From a virus: DNA of 60,441 bases. Of this stretch, positions 42,347-52,443 are shown in pieces; the stretch's first letter is position 1; each line of letters starts with the position of its first letter. Made by a program: the position numbers and the translations under genes. The stretch is from the IMG/VR virus record IMGVR_UViG_3300028835_000118, positions 1-60,441 of that record; one strand, given 5' to 3'. The notes below the pieces were generated by a model. It worked only from the letters and a program-made list of their open reading frames with translations, was not told where the DNA came from and did not search any database.

Positions 42347-43828
42347 TTATTCTTCAAATAATACGAAGTTGTTAGCACCCATAACACAAACACATCTTTC
42401 TGATAAGAAGTTAACTCTCATCTCATCAATGTCTGTAGTAGCTGCTCCACCTGCTGAACCTGTTATCCAAGTCTTGTAACGTCTGTCTTCAGTTTCTGAA
42501 GCTCTATAACGTACATGAAGGAAAGGTCTCTTAGCGTTTTTACCAAGAACTTGGTCATAAACACTTGTAGAACCTGCCGGTACTAATAAACCTGTGATAG
42601 CACCTGAACCTGCAACTGCCGGAGTGCTTGTTAAGCCACCTCTCATTGTTGGGTCATTCAGATACTTCCAATCAGACTTATAGAAGTCATAACCTCTACG
42701 GAATCCTGTGAATCCTAAGTTAAGAGCCATCTCCTCATCGTTGTCAAATAGTCCGTAAGACGTACCACCTGCACCATATGAGTTTTGAGCTGCTAACATA
42801 TCATCAATATCAAATCCGTATTGTCTGTTAACGAAGATTACATTTTCTTCGATTGCTCCTTGCTTGTCTAATCTATCAATAACTGCATCAAAGTCAGCTA
42901 ATGCATCAGGGTTACCACCACTCCACAGATTTCCTCTAGTTCCTACAGCGTGGAATACACCTTCTGAACCTAGTAAACCTGCTGTTGCTGCACCTGAACC
43001 TGCTTCTGCCGGTACTGCTTCAATCATTGCAGTCTCTAAATAGTCATCGAATCTTAATCTAGTTTCGTGCTCTGATTTTAGATACCATAAGTATCCTGTA
43101 GCACCATCTTCTGTAGTAATCTCAACCCATCCAATTTGAGCCATGTCCGAACCATTTACAAGATAAGTATCTTTTAAAATGATTGGCTTGTTCTCAAAGA
43201 TGTAGTCATCAGACTCTAAAGAACCTTGCATTCCTGCAGTTCCTTTTTCGAATTCAGAACCATAGATGAATACTGTAACATCAGCATTACCTAATCCTGT
43301 ACCTGCAGTTACTAAACCACCTGCTTCGTAGAAAGCTACATCGAATTGAAGAATATTACCACCAACATCTACTGCTGTAATAATACCTTTGTTTTCACCT
43401 GAGCCATCGTTCTGACTTATCACAACTGTTTGACCTACTCTTAGACCCGGAGACCCTTGAGCATCAAACGGATTGCTACCTGTTATAACTGTCCCTGCCG
43501 GGTTTGCACCGATTGCCGGGTCGTTAATTTGGAACGTAGCATTGTTTGCTGCTGCTGCTGCTGCTGTTCCAACTTCTACATATTTAATATGTAGTCTACC
43601 TTGCTCTGCCCACTTGATAAGGTCAGAGTTAGAAGGCATCTCAGCTCCCACCATTCTTAGGAACGAGCTAAGTGTACGATTACCATACCTTTCAAATTCT
43701 TTCTCATATGTATCAGGAAGATACTGATTTAAGAAGTCAAAGTTGGTAATGTAATTTGTTTCCAACGGGACTCTCTGCGCTGAAGGCTGTAGAGACCATG
43801 TTGGATTTGCTGCTAAATTACCTGCCAT
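42347..43828 (-). CDS. Major capsid protein, 493 aa
   Basis: Begins MAGNLAANPTWSLQPSAQ; N-terminal region with FDFLNQYLPDTYEKEFERYGNRTLSSFLRM is typical of capsid proteins of podoviral Bacteroidota phages (HK97-fold). Rich in Gly/Ala, no signal. It sits in the classical order terminase-portal-scaffold-capsid and precedes a strong terminator. Family by order and motifs; not tested structurally. Confidence 0.85.
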   Translation of the reverse strand: MAGNLAANPTWSLQPSAQRVPLETNYITNFDFLNQYLPDTYEKEFERYGNRTLSSFLRMVGAEMPSNSDLIKWAEQGRLHIKYVEVGTAAAAAANNATFQINDPAIGANPAGTVITGSNPFDAQGSPGLRVGQTVVISQNDGSGENKGIITAVDVGGNILQFDVAFYEAGGLVTAGTGLGNADVTVFIYGSEFEKGTAGMQGSLESDDYIFENKPIILKDTYLVNGSDMAQIGWVEITTEDGATGYLWYLKSEHETRLRFDDYLETAMIEAVPAEAGSGAATAGLLGSEGVFHAVGTRGNLWSGGNPDALADFDAVIDRLDKQGAIEENVIFVNRQYGFDIDDMLAAQNSYGAGGTSYGLFDNDEEMALNLGFTGFRRGYDFYKSDWKYLNDPTMRGGLTSTPAVAGSGAITGLLVPAGSTSVYDQVLGKNAKRPFLHVRYRASETEDRRYKTWITGSAGGAATTDIDEMRVNFLSERCVCVMGANNFVLFEE

Positions 43829-43851
43829 TTTTTCTAATTTTTAAATGATTA

Positions 43852-45000
43852 TTATTTACTTTTTTTACTTTTAATTTTGAGTCCTCTTCCCTCACTAGGG
43901 TTAAGAGCTCTAATTGTCATACCATCCTTCTTCGTAACTTGAGGTGTATTCCTCGTAGACATATTGACATTTTTAATTTTCTTTGTCACATCTGTCGTTG
44001 CGTCAGCTAAACCTTGTTCATAAAAGAACTTGGCAAACCTTTCAGGATTTTGAGCAACGGATGCAGCTCTATGGTAACCTACTGCGTCTTTAATTAAACC
44101 TGTCTCTGTATCAAGAAATCTTTTTACAAAATTTGTTGAATCAGAATTTAAGGCTTTCATCTCCGACACATTCGTAGAAGGTAAAAAAGTAATCACTTTG
44201 TCTTCACCAACTTTGAAGTCAAAACCTTTGAACTCCGGGGAAAAAACAGAATCGGTTTCTTTTAAAAACCATTCTCGTTTCCTTTTTGCTTCCTCTTCAT
44301 AGGTCTGAGCATCCTTTACATATTGATTATAAGCTTCAATTGCTTTTTGTTGCTCTTCAGAAATAGATGCCGGACTTGACTCAAGTGGCTCTTTATACAT
44401 TTCTTTTTGAGCTTCGAAAAACTTTCTTGCTTTACCAATCTCTTTTTTAAAAGCTAACTTCTTTTTCTTTATTACGTTTTCTTCATCAACATCTGCATCA
44501 TATGCAAAGTCTTCAAGCATGTAATTAATATCATCTCCATCTAATGAATCTTCAGTAGCATGATAATATTCTCTAAGAAGCTGCTTTTCATCCATAGCTT
44601 TAAAGTCTCTATTCAACTTTGAATAGTCTTCAAAACTACGTCCTGTCTTTTTTCTATACTCCAAATATGCAGCAACGTCTTCAGGTATTTCTTGGTTTGC
44701 TTCTTTTTCAGCAAACAAATCTGAAACTGATGCAACATCTTTGTCGTATCTATTCTTAATAAACGAAAGAACATCTTCCTCTTTTAACTCTGAGGATTGA
44801 GTAACTTCTTCAGGTGCTTCACCTTCCGGCTGCACACTTTCTTCAACTTGTGGAGTAGGCTCGCTAGCTGTGCTTGCATCTGCTTCTTCCACTTTTGGTG
44901 CTGCTTCTTCTTTAGCTGCAGCATTATCAAGAACTTCTTGTTCTTTTTGAGCTATGGATTTTTCCTCCACAGACCCAAGGTCTTTTACTTTTATTTCCAT
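43852..45000 (-). CDS. Scaffold protein, 382 aa
   Basis: Acidic Glu/Pro/Ala-rich disordered N-terminus (about 1-75), coiled helical centre, and basic C-terminus (GRGLKIKSKKSK). This charge layout and the place between portal and capsid genes are typical of capsid scaffolds. Promoter box TAACTTTG upstream at 45017-45024. Confidence 0.75.
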   Translation of the reverse strand: MEIKVKDLGSVEEKSIAQKEQEVLDNAAAKEEAAPKVEEADASTASEPTPQVEESVQPEGEAPEEVTQSSELKEEDVLSFIKNRYDKDVASVSDLFAEKEANQEIPEDVAAYLEYRKKTGRSFEDYSKLNRDFKAMDEKQLLREYYHATEDSLDGDDINYMLEDFAYDADVDEENVIKKKKLAFKKEIGKARKFFEAQKEMYKEPLESSPASISEEQQKAIEAYNQYVKDAQTYEEEAKRKREWFLKETDSVFSPEFKGFDFKVGEDKVITFLPSTNVSEMKALNSDSTNFVKRFLDTETGLIKDAVGYHRAASVAQNPERFAKFFYEQGLADATTDVTKKIKNVNMSTRNTPQVTKKDGMTIRALNPSEGRGLKIKSKKSK

Positions 45001-45016
45001 TAGATTAAATTTTATA

Positions 45017-45043
45017 CAAAGTTAATAAATATTTTTCGTTCAA
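45017..45043 (-). promoter_or_regulatory. Promoter upstream of scaffold/capsid
   Basis: Minus strand: TTG at 45043-45041, 16 nt, TAACTTTG at 45024-45017, then 16 nt to the ATG at 45000. Confidence 0.65.
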
Positions 45044-45051
45044 ATTATTTA

Positions 45052-45150
45052 CTATCTAGGGTCAAATTCTGCCAAGTCGAATCCGTCTAGACTATCCTCA
45101 TTTGATTCAAAATTTTGAGGTGGTAAATTATTTTTACGTTGAGCAATCAT
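45052..45150 (-). CDS. 32-aa acidic protein
   Basis: ATG at 45150, 1 nt after the portal stop; basic start MIAQRKNNLPPQNF, acidic end LDGFDLAEFDPR. It fills the gap between portal and scaffold genes. Small and unrecognised. Confidence 0.55.
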   Translation of the reverse strand: MIAQRKNNLPPQNFESNEDSLDGFDLAEFDPR

Positions 45151-45151
45151 T

Positions 45152-47410
45152 TTAGATTGTTCTACCACGAAGCTGTTGATTATAATTAAACTCTTCTTCC
45201 ATTAGTTTACTTTTCAATGCAGCTTCATTGTTCATCTTTTCTATTTCAAAAGCAATCTCAGCTTGTTTAAGTTGCATCTTGCCTTGTATTTCTTGTTGTG
45301 ACTTTTGCATTGCCATTTGTGCAGCCATCTGTTGTGATTGCATTTGAGCTTGAGCTTGAGCTTGTTGCTGTTGCATTTTCATTTTCTGCTCTTGTTCTGC
45401 TTTTTGTTTACGTTTCAATTTCAATAATTGATTCGCTAGCTTGAGATTCTTTAACTCTCTTATGTCAATTGCATCTTCTAGGTTTATATCATTTTTAGAT
45501 AAAGCCATTTGGATGTTTTGCTCTAACTGTTGTCTTTGCTCTTCATCCGGTGCTACATCAATAAAGATTCCAAAATCATATATATATAAGTCTGAGATAT
45601 CATTCAAAATACTTACATTGTATTTACCAATCTTATTTATAAAGTCATCTTTAAAATCTGAATACTCAAGAATGTCAGCTACTCTGTAAGTTAAAGCTTC
45701 GGCTACACTTCTATAGATATATAGTGCTCCGTCAAGAATATGACGAGTAGCTACATTAGAGTTTAGTGCTGCAAGTTTTTGTAAACCTACTAAAGAGTTA
45801 GGGTCAGGTATACTTGCGTCTCGAGCTTCATTTAAACCTGTTACTTGCCTAATCATTCCTAGATAATGATTATAGTTAGCAATTAACATTTGTGCTTTAG
45901 AGGCACCTGAACTACTAGAAATTTCTTTAATCGGAACTCTACCTTGATTAAACTCTCCATCCTGAGTATAACTTCTACCAATAACAGAACCTGTTTGAAA
46001 ATACAAACGTAATGCATCTTCCGGATTGTAAGCGTTTCCTGTCCCAAGGTCTACTTCATTTAATCCATCTGCATCTATATATACACCATCCGGTACAGTT
46101 CGTGCTATTACTTGCTGAAGTTTTAAATGAGTCATTTGTATTAAATCAGCAAATGGAATCATTCTTCTAACTAATGATTCAACCACTCCTTTGTACATTC
46201 TTGGAGCTACAGCCACATAGTTTGGTAATGCATGTTGAGAAGCAGACTTAGGTCTAACCATATTATGAGCCAACTCCCATTTTAATAAAATGTTTGTACC
46301 CATAACCATTACTCCATCATACCATACATCAATAGTTTTTTCTAGCTTTTCAAAGTTACCTTCTTCCATAACCTCTACAGGTGGATTAAATTGGTCATCC
46401 TTTTCAATAACCTTATTACCACCGGTAGCTAATATTTTTTTCTTATATACTATTTTTTTAGTTGTCTTATAGTTAAAGTAAAGTAAAGTACAGGTATCTC
46501 TATAAAACATATCGTTTTCATAGTATTGAGCTACATTGTAATAGTCATACCAATTCTGACTATACTTGCTTATCTCATCTAAATCTTCATTAGTTAAAGA
46601 TGGGTCTATCTTCATCAACTCAATAATAGGAAGAGTCTTAACTTCTCCCCAATAAAAACAATCTTTAAAGTGAGGGTCTTCCGTATAACTATATACTATA
46701 TTTGCAGGGTCAACATATTTAACTTCAACTCCTGCTCCCGGTAAGAACTCATGTTTAGTAACTGCGATACCTAAAACGGTTAAGTCATAGTCTAATCTTT
46801 TTCTTAAATCTATATAGTGGTTCTCCTCAAAGATTGTATTGATAGCTTCTTCTTCTGCAATTTCAATTGCCGGTTTATAGTTAAGCTCCATGTATAAAGA
46901 TAACTCCTCATCGGATTGAGGTAGCTGTTCAGGTGAAACCATAAACGGGTCAAAGCCTGAGTTTGCCTGTAAGCTTTGTAAGAAATCTTTTGAAACCATT
47001 TGAGCCTCTACCATATCTTGATACTTGCTCCTTTTGGATTGTGACATTGCGTCTTGCGCATATGCCTTAACCTTGAATAACCTGTCGGACATTCCGTTGA
47101 CAACTATATCTACAAACTTAGGAATGACAGGAACCGGTGTCCAATCTAAGTTTAAATAACTTAAATCTCCATCGATAGCTAATTCATTCTTGTATTTCCC
47201 TACAGATTGTTCTCCTCTTGCGTATAGCCGAAGTCTATGGAATTGTCTGAATTGGTCATAGAATCTACAACTAACCCCATCCCTACGGAACCATTCGTAT
47301 TGTATTGCTTGACCTATTTGCAAGCCATACTCCTGAGTTTCTTTTTCTGCGTCAGATACAAATTGACTTGGGAAAGCTGCTTCGGTTATGTTTACTTTTA
47401 CATCTTTCAT
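45152..47410 (-). CDS. Portal protein, 752 aa
   Basis: Long helical protein with the portal pattern: acidic N-terminus, wing/stem region around residues 170-480, and a Gln/Met/Lys-rich C-terminal coiled coil (about 660-740). It overlaps the terminase stop by 4 nt, the standard pairing. Twelve copies would form the DNA gate of the capsid. Confidence 0.85.
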   Translation of the reverse strand: MKDVKVNITEAAFPSQFVSDAEKETQEYGLQIGQAIQYEWFRRDGVSCRFYDQFRQFHRLRLYARGEQSVGKYKNELAIDGDLSYLNLDWTPVPVIPKFVDIVVNGMSDRLFKVKAYAQDAMSQSKRSKYQDMVEAQMVSKDFLQSLQANSGFDPFMVSPEQLPQSDEELSLYMELNYKPAIEIAEEEAINTIFEENHYIDLRKRLDYDLTVLGIAVTKHEFLPGAGVEVKYVDPANIVYSYTEDPHFKDCFYWGEVKTLPIIELMKIDPSLTNEDLDEISKYSQNWYDYYNVAQYYENDMFYRDTCTLLYFNYKTTKKIVYKKKILATGGNKVIEKDDQFNPPVEVMEEGNFEKLEKTIDVWYDGVMVMGTNILLKWELAHNMVRPKSASQHALPNYVAVAPRMYKGVVESLVRRMIPFADLIQMTHLKLQQVIARTVPDGVYIDADGLNEVDLGTGNAYNPEDALRLYFQTGSVIGRSYTQDGEFNQGRVPIKEISSSSGASKAQMLIANYNHYLGMIRQVTGLNEARDASIPDPNSLVGLQKLAALNSNVATRHILDGALYIYRSVAEALTYRVADILEYSDFKDDFINKIGKYNVSILNDISDLYIYDFGIFIDVAPDEEQRQQLEQNIQMALSKNDINLEDAIDIRELKNLKLANQLLKLKRKQKAEQEQKMKMQQQQAQAQAQMQSQQMAAQMAMQKSQQEIQGKMQLKQAEIAFEIEKMNNEAALKSKLMEEEFNYNQQLRGRTI

Positions 47411-49629
47411 CTAATTAATTCGCTTTGTATGCCGGTATTAGTATACCTTGCAAAGTTAAGTTTTATTTTTGAATCTTTTCTTTCAGGCACATACAAATGC
47501 TTCTGACAAGCCATTATAGCTAAACCTGAGCTAATACTAGCATCATACTTAGTTCTATGGTTAATATCAAACTTTGCCCAATCTAAAAGAGTTCTATTAA
47601 AAGGCATAGTCCCCATCTCGTCTTGTGGTCTAAAGATGTTTTCAAAATCAATTCCAATATGTTTTTCAATATAAGATTCGAGGGCAGCAGCATGTGCTTG
47701 CTTTACTTCCTCACTTGTGTTTGGAATACCCCCTAATTCTTTTTCGGTTTTAGATAATTTATTAAACTGTTTGTCAGGTCGATTCATACAATACTTTCTA
47801 TATCCTCTATTTTTAAAATGGTATAACAGTCTAGGTTTATTATTTTCTATTAAGATTGGCATACCATAAAATACACAAGCCATTAGAACATCTTCAAAAA
47901 ATATTTCAGCAGTTTGTGGTCTTGCAATATACTCCAAAAAAAACTCATTACTTGGAGCATCATCTACGTTGAACTTTGTTAGTCCGTGTAAAGCTCCATT
48001 AGAACCACCACCACCAACTACTCCACTAATATCATAGGAGTCACAACCAAAAGCACCTAAGTGTTCGTTGCCGGGAATCTTTAGTCCGTTTCTTTCATGA
48101 GCATGGTTTTGAATATTAGCTGAAGGCAACCACGAAATATTAAACCTTCCCTTTTTGTCCGGAATCCATATTACTTGTGAATCTTTAATTCCATCCTTCC
48201 ATACAAATTTACCTGTAGTGATGTGGTGCTCCTTAATCATAGAGTCATTATAATCTATTTGCTGATATAACTTACTTAGATTAAATATAGATGAAACACT
48301 TTCATCTCTGAATGCGTGAGCTGTGGTTCTAGGAAACTGTCTATAAAATTCATTTAGATTATCAGGGTCTGACTTTAACGAGTCAACCTCACCCTTCCAA
48401 TACTCTATAGCACTTGTATATATAGGCTGTCCATCCACTCCTTCTGCTTCTACTTTTGGAACTTCTAGAACAGGCATTCCATACCTATCAATAAACCCCT
48501 CCATATTCCACTCCATAGGAATAAACAAATTATATAATCCACTTTTAGTCTGACCATTAGCATTTCTTTCCGATGCAATAGAATCATCAAATAGCTTTTT
48601 AAAATTACTCCCTCCTTTTTCTAAAGCATTAGATGTAGAACCCATCATACATTTGCCGATAATTTTACTACCTAATCTTAAACAAGTTTTAGTTACATTC
48701 CAATTGTTTAAAATGTTATTTGGCTTTACCCACTTACCACTTTCATCGTGTACTAAAAGCAAAAGCTTCTCTCCATCATAAGAGTTGTCGTCAGTATTTT
48801 TCCAATCAATAGTAGTATCTAATCCCTGCATATCATCTTCAAAAACCTCGTGCATGTTTTTCTTGGTAATCTTAGATGCCGGAACCCTATACGCAAGTTC
48901 CGATTTAGGCTTATCCATTCCGTCTTGAATAGGTTTAAAAAAGAAAGGAAGTCGATTGGAGATTGGCACTACCTTATCGGTAAACATCTTTTTAGCATCA
49001 GCACCTGTCTTAGATAGTATTCCTATTCTTGAATCTTTAGCTAAGGTTGCTGTATTAACACATTCAGAAGAACCCATAAACGAAAATCCTGAACGTCTTA
49101 TTTTAAGATATATCATTCCATAACTTCTTGGGTCAGCTTTGCAGGCTTCCCAAAAAATAAAGAATGCTCTATTAGCTTCACGATAGTCAGGATAACCTAC
49201 GTCAATTTTAGTCCATTGAAGATACATATAATGTGAGCCTGTAATATAAGTAGGCACACCTCTATTCATAAACCAATATCCTTGTTCTCTATAATCAAAC
49301 TCTTGTTCTATGTAATCAACATATTTATCTTTGAATGAGTTAGGCATTTCATTCCATTGAAATATAGATTTAATTCTAGATAAGTTTTTAGGCAGCTCTT
49401 GTCTTTCCCAATATTGTTTTAATTTACTTTCATGTCTTTTGTAAACTTCTTTAGGAATTTTAGGTAGTGCTATTTTTAAATCAGAGATTTTTACAATCTC
49501 ACCTATCTGACCATTCTTTGAGATAATTACTATATCATATTTTTTATCATAACCATACAGCCAACTTCTAGCTCTGTTTTTATTAGAGACTACGTTTTTA
49601 GGTATATAGCTTTTTAATACTTCAATCAT
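47407..49629 (-). CDS. terL: Terminase large subunit, 740 aa
   Basis: ATPase: KIRRSGFSFMGSSE near 173 (degenerate Walker A), LLLLVHDESGKW near 288 (Walker B with catalytic Glu). Nuclease: FGCDSYD near 520 and KYDASISSGLAI near 704 supply acidic residues of the RNase-H-like domain. It packages DNA into the prohead through the portal. Length is on the long side. Confidence 0.9.
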   Translation of the reverse strand: MIEVLKSYIPKNVVSNKNRARSWLYGYDKKYDIVIISKNGQIGEIVKISDLKIALPKIPKEVYKRHESKLKQYWERQELPKNLSRIKSIFQWNEMPNSFKDKYVDYIEQEFDYREQGYWFMNRGVPTYITGSHYMYLQWTKIDVGYPDYREANRAFFIFWEACKADPRSYGMIYLKIRRSGFSFMGSSECVNTATLAKDSRIGILSKTGADAKKMFTDKVVPISNRLPFFFKPIQDGMDKPKSELAYRVPASKITKKNMHEVFEDDMQGLDTTIDWKNTDDNSYDGEKLLLLVHDESGKWVKPNNILNNWNVTKTCLRLGSKIIGKCMMGSTSNALEKGGSNFKKLFDDSIASERNANGQTKSGLYNLFIPMEWNMEGFIDRYGMPVLEVPKVEAEGVDGQPIYTSAIEYWKGEVDSLKSDPDNLNEFYRQFPRTTAHAFRDESVSSIFNLSKLYQQIDYNDSMIKEHHITTGKFVWKDGIKDSQVIWIPDKKGRFNISWLPSANIQNHAHERNGLKIPGNEHLGAFGCDSYDISGVVGGGGSNGALHGLTKFNVDDAPSNEFFLEYIARPQTAEIFFEDVLMACVFYGMPILIENNKPRLLYHFKNRGYRKYCMNRPDKQFNKLSKTEKELGGIPNTSEEVKQAHAAALESYIEKHIGIDFENIFRPQDEMGTMPFNRTLLDWAKFDINHRTKYDASISSGLAIMACQKHLYVPERKDSKIKLNFARYTNTGIQSELIR

Positions 49630-49898
49630 TTAGAACGGCTTTCTGCAAATCCTTGTTTAGACCTCGGCTTTCCTTCCCCCATTTCAATAGCTTCCTTTTC
49701 AGCTTCTATGCGTGTAAGTATTTCAAACGCATCGAAGATGGCTAATTTTTTTGTAGCTGCAGCATTCTTTAATCTATCAGCAGCTAAGTCATCATCATTA
49801 TCTAATTTTATAATATCTTCTTTAGCAACTTTAATAAGTTGCTCTACTGCTCTATATCCGGCATTTATTATCTTAAGTTTAGTCTCTTTTAGATTCAT
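49626..49898 (-). CDS. Hypothetical protein upstream of terL, 90 aa
   Basis: Helical, with KEDIIKLDNDDDLAADRLKNAAATKKLA near residues 26-53; basic C-terminus. Position before terL is where small terminase subunits often lie, but no helix-turn-helix is evident. ATGA overlap with terL; overlaps the next gene upstream by 20 nt. Confidence 0.6.
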   Translation of the reverse strand: MNLKETKLKIINAGYRAVEQLIKVAKEDIIKLDNDDDLAADRLKNAAATKKLAIFDAFEILTRIEAEKEAIEMGEGKPRSKQGFAESRSK

Positions 49899-50454
49899 AA
49901 GCTATTATATTTTTAGAACGAATACGATAAAGTATTCTGTCATCTAATCTAAATTCATATTCAGAGTCAGGCATAAAAGTAACTATATCTCCTTGTTTTA
50001 TTCCCTGACTATCAATTGAGGGACAAGTATATTCCATCACCCCCATTAAAGGTTCATTAGTTATATTCTTATATATATATGTATCAATTTTTGGCAATGG
50101 TGCTACAAAACAAAAAGGCTCAACAGCTATCCATTGAGTCATTTTTTTATACATAAAATATTGAGTGTCGTCTACAAAAAACTTGTTATCACGAAAAAAA
50201 CTTTTGCCACTTTGCCTTCTTCCATGCATATCATTAAAGAATTTAAAAACATTGTGATGAACTAAAATAGTATCACCTTCTTCAATGGGTCCTTGATAAT
50301 CAATCGGTGTGGAAAAAACAACAGCCTCACGGTTTGAAAAAGAATGTGATTCTTCTGAGGAATCTAAAATAACTTGAGTACCTCCTATATCTTTTATATT
50401 GTCGTACCTTCTGTCATTTTTAGGGACAACTATAAATTGATTGGGTGACTTCAT
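49879..50454 (-). CDS. Possible tandem GroES-like protein, 191 aa
   Basis: Two halves share the GroES/Cpn10 order. Half 1 (about 42-115): EAVVFSTP, IEEGDTILVHHNVF, FFVDDTQYFMYKKMTQWIAVE. Half 2 (about 135-186): MGVMEYTCP, IKQGDIVTFMP, YEFRLDDRILYRIRSKNIIAYE. In Cpn10 the order is GEVVAVG, VKVGDTVLF, then an hydrophobic strand with YLIMREDDILAVVE. A tandem co-chaperonin of this kind is known in chloroplast Cpn20. It lies next to terL, not to groEL. Inference from pattern; an alternative is an unrelated beta-barrel protein. Confidence 0.5.
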   Translation of the reverse strand: MKSPNQFIVVPKNDRRYDNIKDIGGTQVILDSSEESHSFSNREAVVFSTPIDYQGPIEEGDTILVHHNVFKFFNDMHGRRQSGKSFFRDNKFFVDDTQYFMYKKMTQWIAVEPFCFVAPLPKIDTYIYKNITNEPLMGVMEYTCPSIDSQGIKQGDIVTFMPDSEYEFRLDDRILYRIRSKNIIAYESKRD

Positions 50455-50468
50455 TATATTTCATTTGA

Positions 50469-50699
50469 TTAAAAGTGGATATTAAATTCTAGAGATATAG
50501 GCATAGTTCCATTAAATTGTTTCCACAACAGAACTTCTTGCTCATCTTTATCTTCTATGTAGATTTGATAAGCATCCTGTGCATCGCTATATTTAATTAA
50601 GTGAATAGTATGCCTACCATTAAGAACTGATTGACCTACCAAATAGTGCATTCCTCCTGATTTATAATCAGGACCTATAGAAATTTTTCTTATTTCCAT
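50469..50699 (-). CDS. Hypothetical protein, 76 aa
   Basis: Start MEIRKISIGPDYKSGGM at 50699, 10 nt after the tail-fibre stop, is preferred to the longer 50735 frame that overlaps it. Strand-rich, with no signal. Proteins of this type occur near phage structural modules; role unknown. Confidence 0.6.
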   Translation of the reverse strand: MEIRKISIGPDYKSGGMHYLVGQSVLNGRHTIHLIKYSDAQDAYQIYIEDKDEQEVLLWKQFNGTMPISLEFNIHF

Positions 50700-50709
50700 T
50701 TGATTAAAA

Positions 50710-52443
50710 TTACTTTCCTGCCTTACACTCGTCAAGCTCTGCCTTGAGTTCTTGAATAGCTTTTACTAACACAGGTATAAGTGCTGCGTTACCAACTTCC
50801 CAAGCGTCAGGATTATTTTTATTTACTAAAGAGGGTAATATATCTTCTGCTTCCCACTCTTGAACAGTCTCATCAATTTCTTGAGCTACAAAGCCGGAAC
50901 CTTTTTTACCCTTCATAGTTCCATCTCTTCTTTCCCAATCCCATGATACAGGTTCTAAGTCCATTATAAAATCTAGACCACAAGATAATTCTTCAATGTT
51001 ATCTTTATCTCTTACATCAGAAAGACCTGAAATAACCGGAGTGTTACATCTTAAAGTTGTAACTGCATTATCTCCTAATACTATCTCATCATTGGCTTGT
51101 GGTTGAGAGTTATGTCCTACAGAAGTTGTGTTACTAAAGTTTACATTCGTAGAACCTGCTGCTTTACCAACAGCCGTATTATTAGTAGCAGTTGTCATTT
51201 GCTGTAACGCATCATTACCTATAGCTACATTAAAGTCTCCACCTGTCTGACTCTGTAAAGAGTTTACACCCACGGCTGTATTATAAAACCCTAGGTTTGA
51301 TGCAGCGTTGGAGTTTTGCCCAATCCCTACATTACCTACGCCTTCTGCTTCAGCTCCTGCGTCTGACCCTATATATATGTTATGCTCATAAGCTACAACA
51401 TTATTATTAGCACCTGCCCAACCTGCTCGATATCCAATTAAAACATTATCATTGATAGGCTGTCCATTAGGACTGTTACCAAGTCCTAAATTAAGTGCAG
51501 CTCTAGAGCCAAGGACTGTATTCCTTTGATTTGCATTCTGAACATTAGTGCTCTGATTTGAATTCGCCATAGCAAACGTACCGATAAAAACATTTTCAGA
51601 TACTAACTCGTCACCTATTTGGGCTCCAACTCCATATCCAATAGCTACCGTTTCATTTAATCTTGTTTCAATTAATCCTCCACCTCCTGAATAGTTTAAA
51701 TCTTTAAAGACATCTCTACCTATCACTACACTTTGAAGAACCTCCTCAGCTTGCTGAAGACAAGAACGACCTATAACAATCGTGTCTTGTATCTCTTTAG
51801 GACCTGAAGCTGTAAAGTCACCGAGCACTATAGTGTCCTCACAAATGGATAAATCGTTTGACAAGGAAGCATGTCCTATAGCAATAATTCCATCAAAATT
51901 TCCTGTAGCATTATTACCTGTATTTCTACCAATCATAACGGTATTTAATATACTTCCGGCATTAGATGCAAGACCTTGACCCAAGGCTTCCATAGATGTT
52001 ACACCTGTGGCAATGTCTGCAATATTTTTACCCACCAAAGTTACATTTTGAGGGTTAGCAATTCCTGTGAAGTTAATATCTTGTCCATACATAATTGAGT
52101 TGCTATGAATCTGCTCTATGTTAGAACCAATATTTAAGGAGTCTTTATCATTAATAGATGATGCTGTTAATGACATTGTCCCGTCAATAACTACAGTATC
52201 TTCATTAACTGAACCTAACCCACCTTGTATATACGATAGCTTATCTGTGTCTACACCTATACCTGCAGCGTCACCATAAAGCAACTTTGTAGGTAAAATT
52301 TTAACATCAGTAGGAACTAAATCGATTATACTCTGAACTGTAATGTTCTTAGTAACATCCGGTGGAGTACCGTTGACTTGTGTGATTATAATTTTATCTC
52401 CACCTACGGGATTTACTACGGGGTATAGTTCTATTTTACTCAT
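50710..52443 (-). CDS. Tail fibre with YadA-like repeats and S74 chaperone domain, 577 aa
   Basis: The centre has multiple left-handed repeats (TAVGKAAG, NVAIGNDAL, GVNSLQSQTGG), each about 14 residues, as in YadA/Hia head domains. The C-terminal ~110 residues start SDVRDKDNIEEL near 467, the mark of a peptidase S74/ intramolecular chaperone that trims itself after trimerisation. Probably the host-recognition fibre. Overlaps the upstream gene by 8 nt. Confidence 0.85.
   Translation of the reverse strand: MSKIELYPVVNPVGGDKIIITQVNGTPPDVTKNITVQSIIDLVPTDVKILPTKLLYGDAAGIGVDTDKLSYIQGGLGSVNEDTVVIDGTMSLTASSINDKDSLNIGSNIEQIHSNSIMYGQDINFTGIANPQNVTLVGKNIADIATGVTSMEALGQGLASNAGSILNTVMIGRNTGNNATGNFDGIIAIGHASLSNDLSICEDTIVLGDFTASGPKEIQDTIVIGRSCLQQAEEVLQSVVIGRDVFKDLNYSGGGGLIETRLNETVAIGYGVGAQIGDELVSENVFIGTFAMANSNQSTNVQNANQRNTVLGSRAALNLGLGNSPNGQPINDNVLIGYRAGWAGANNNVVAYEHNIYIGSDAGAEAEGVGNVGIGQNSNAASNLGFYNTAVGVNSLQSQTGGDFNVAIGNDALQQMTTATNNTAVGKAAGSTNVNFSNTTSVGHNSQPQANDEIVLGDNAVTTLRCNTPVISGLSDVRDKDNIEELSCGLDFIMDLEPVSWDWERRDGTMKGKKGSGFVAQEIDETVQEWEAEDILPSLVNKNNPDAWEVGNAALIPVLVKAIQELKAELDECKAGK

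Noticed and set aside
47451-47458. TAACTTTG box inside the end of terL as a portal promoter
   Set aside because: The match is within coding sequence and lacks a -33 element; terL and portal overlap by 4 nt, so co-transcription is simpler.
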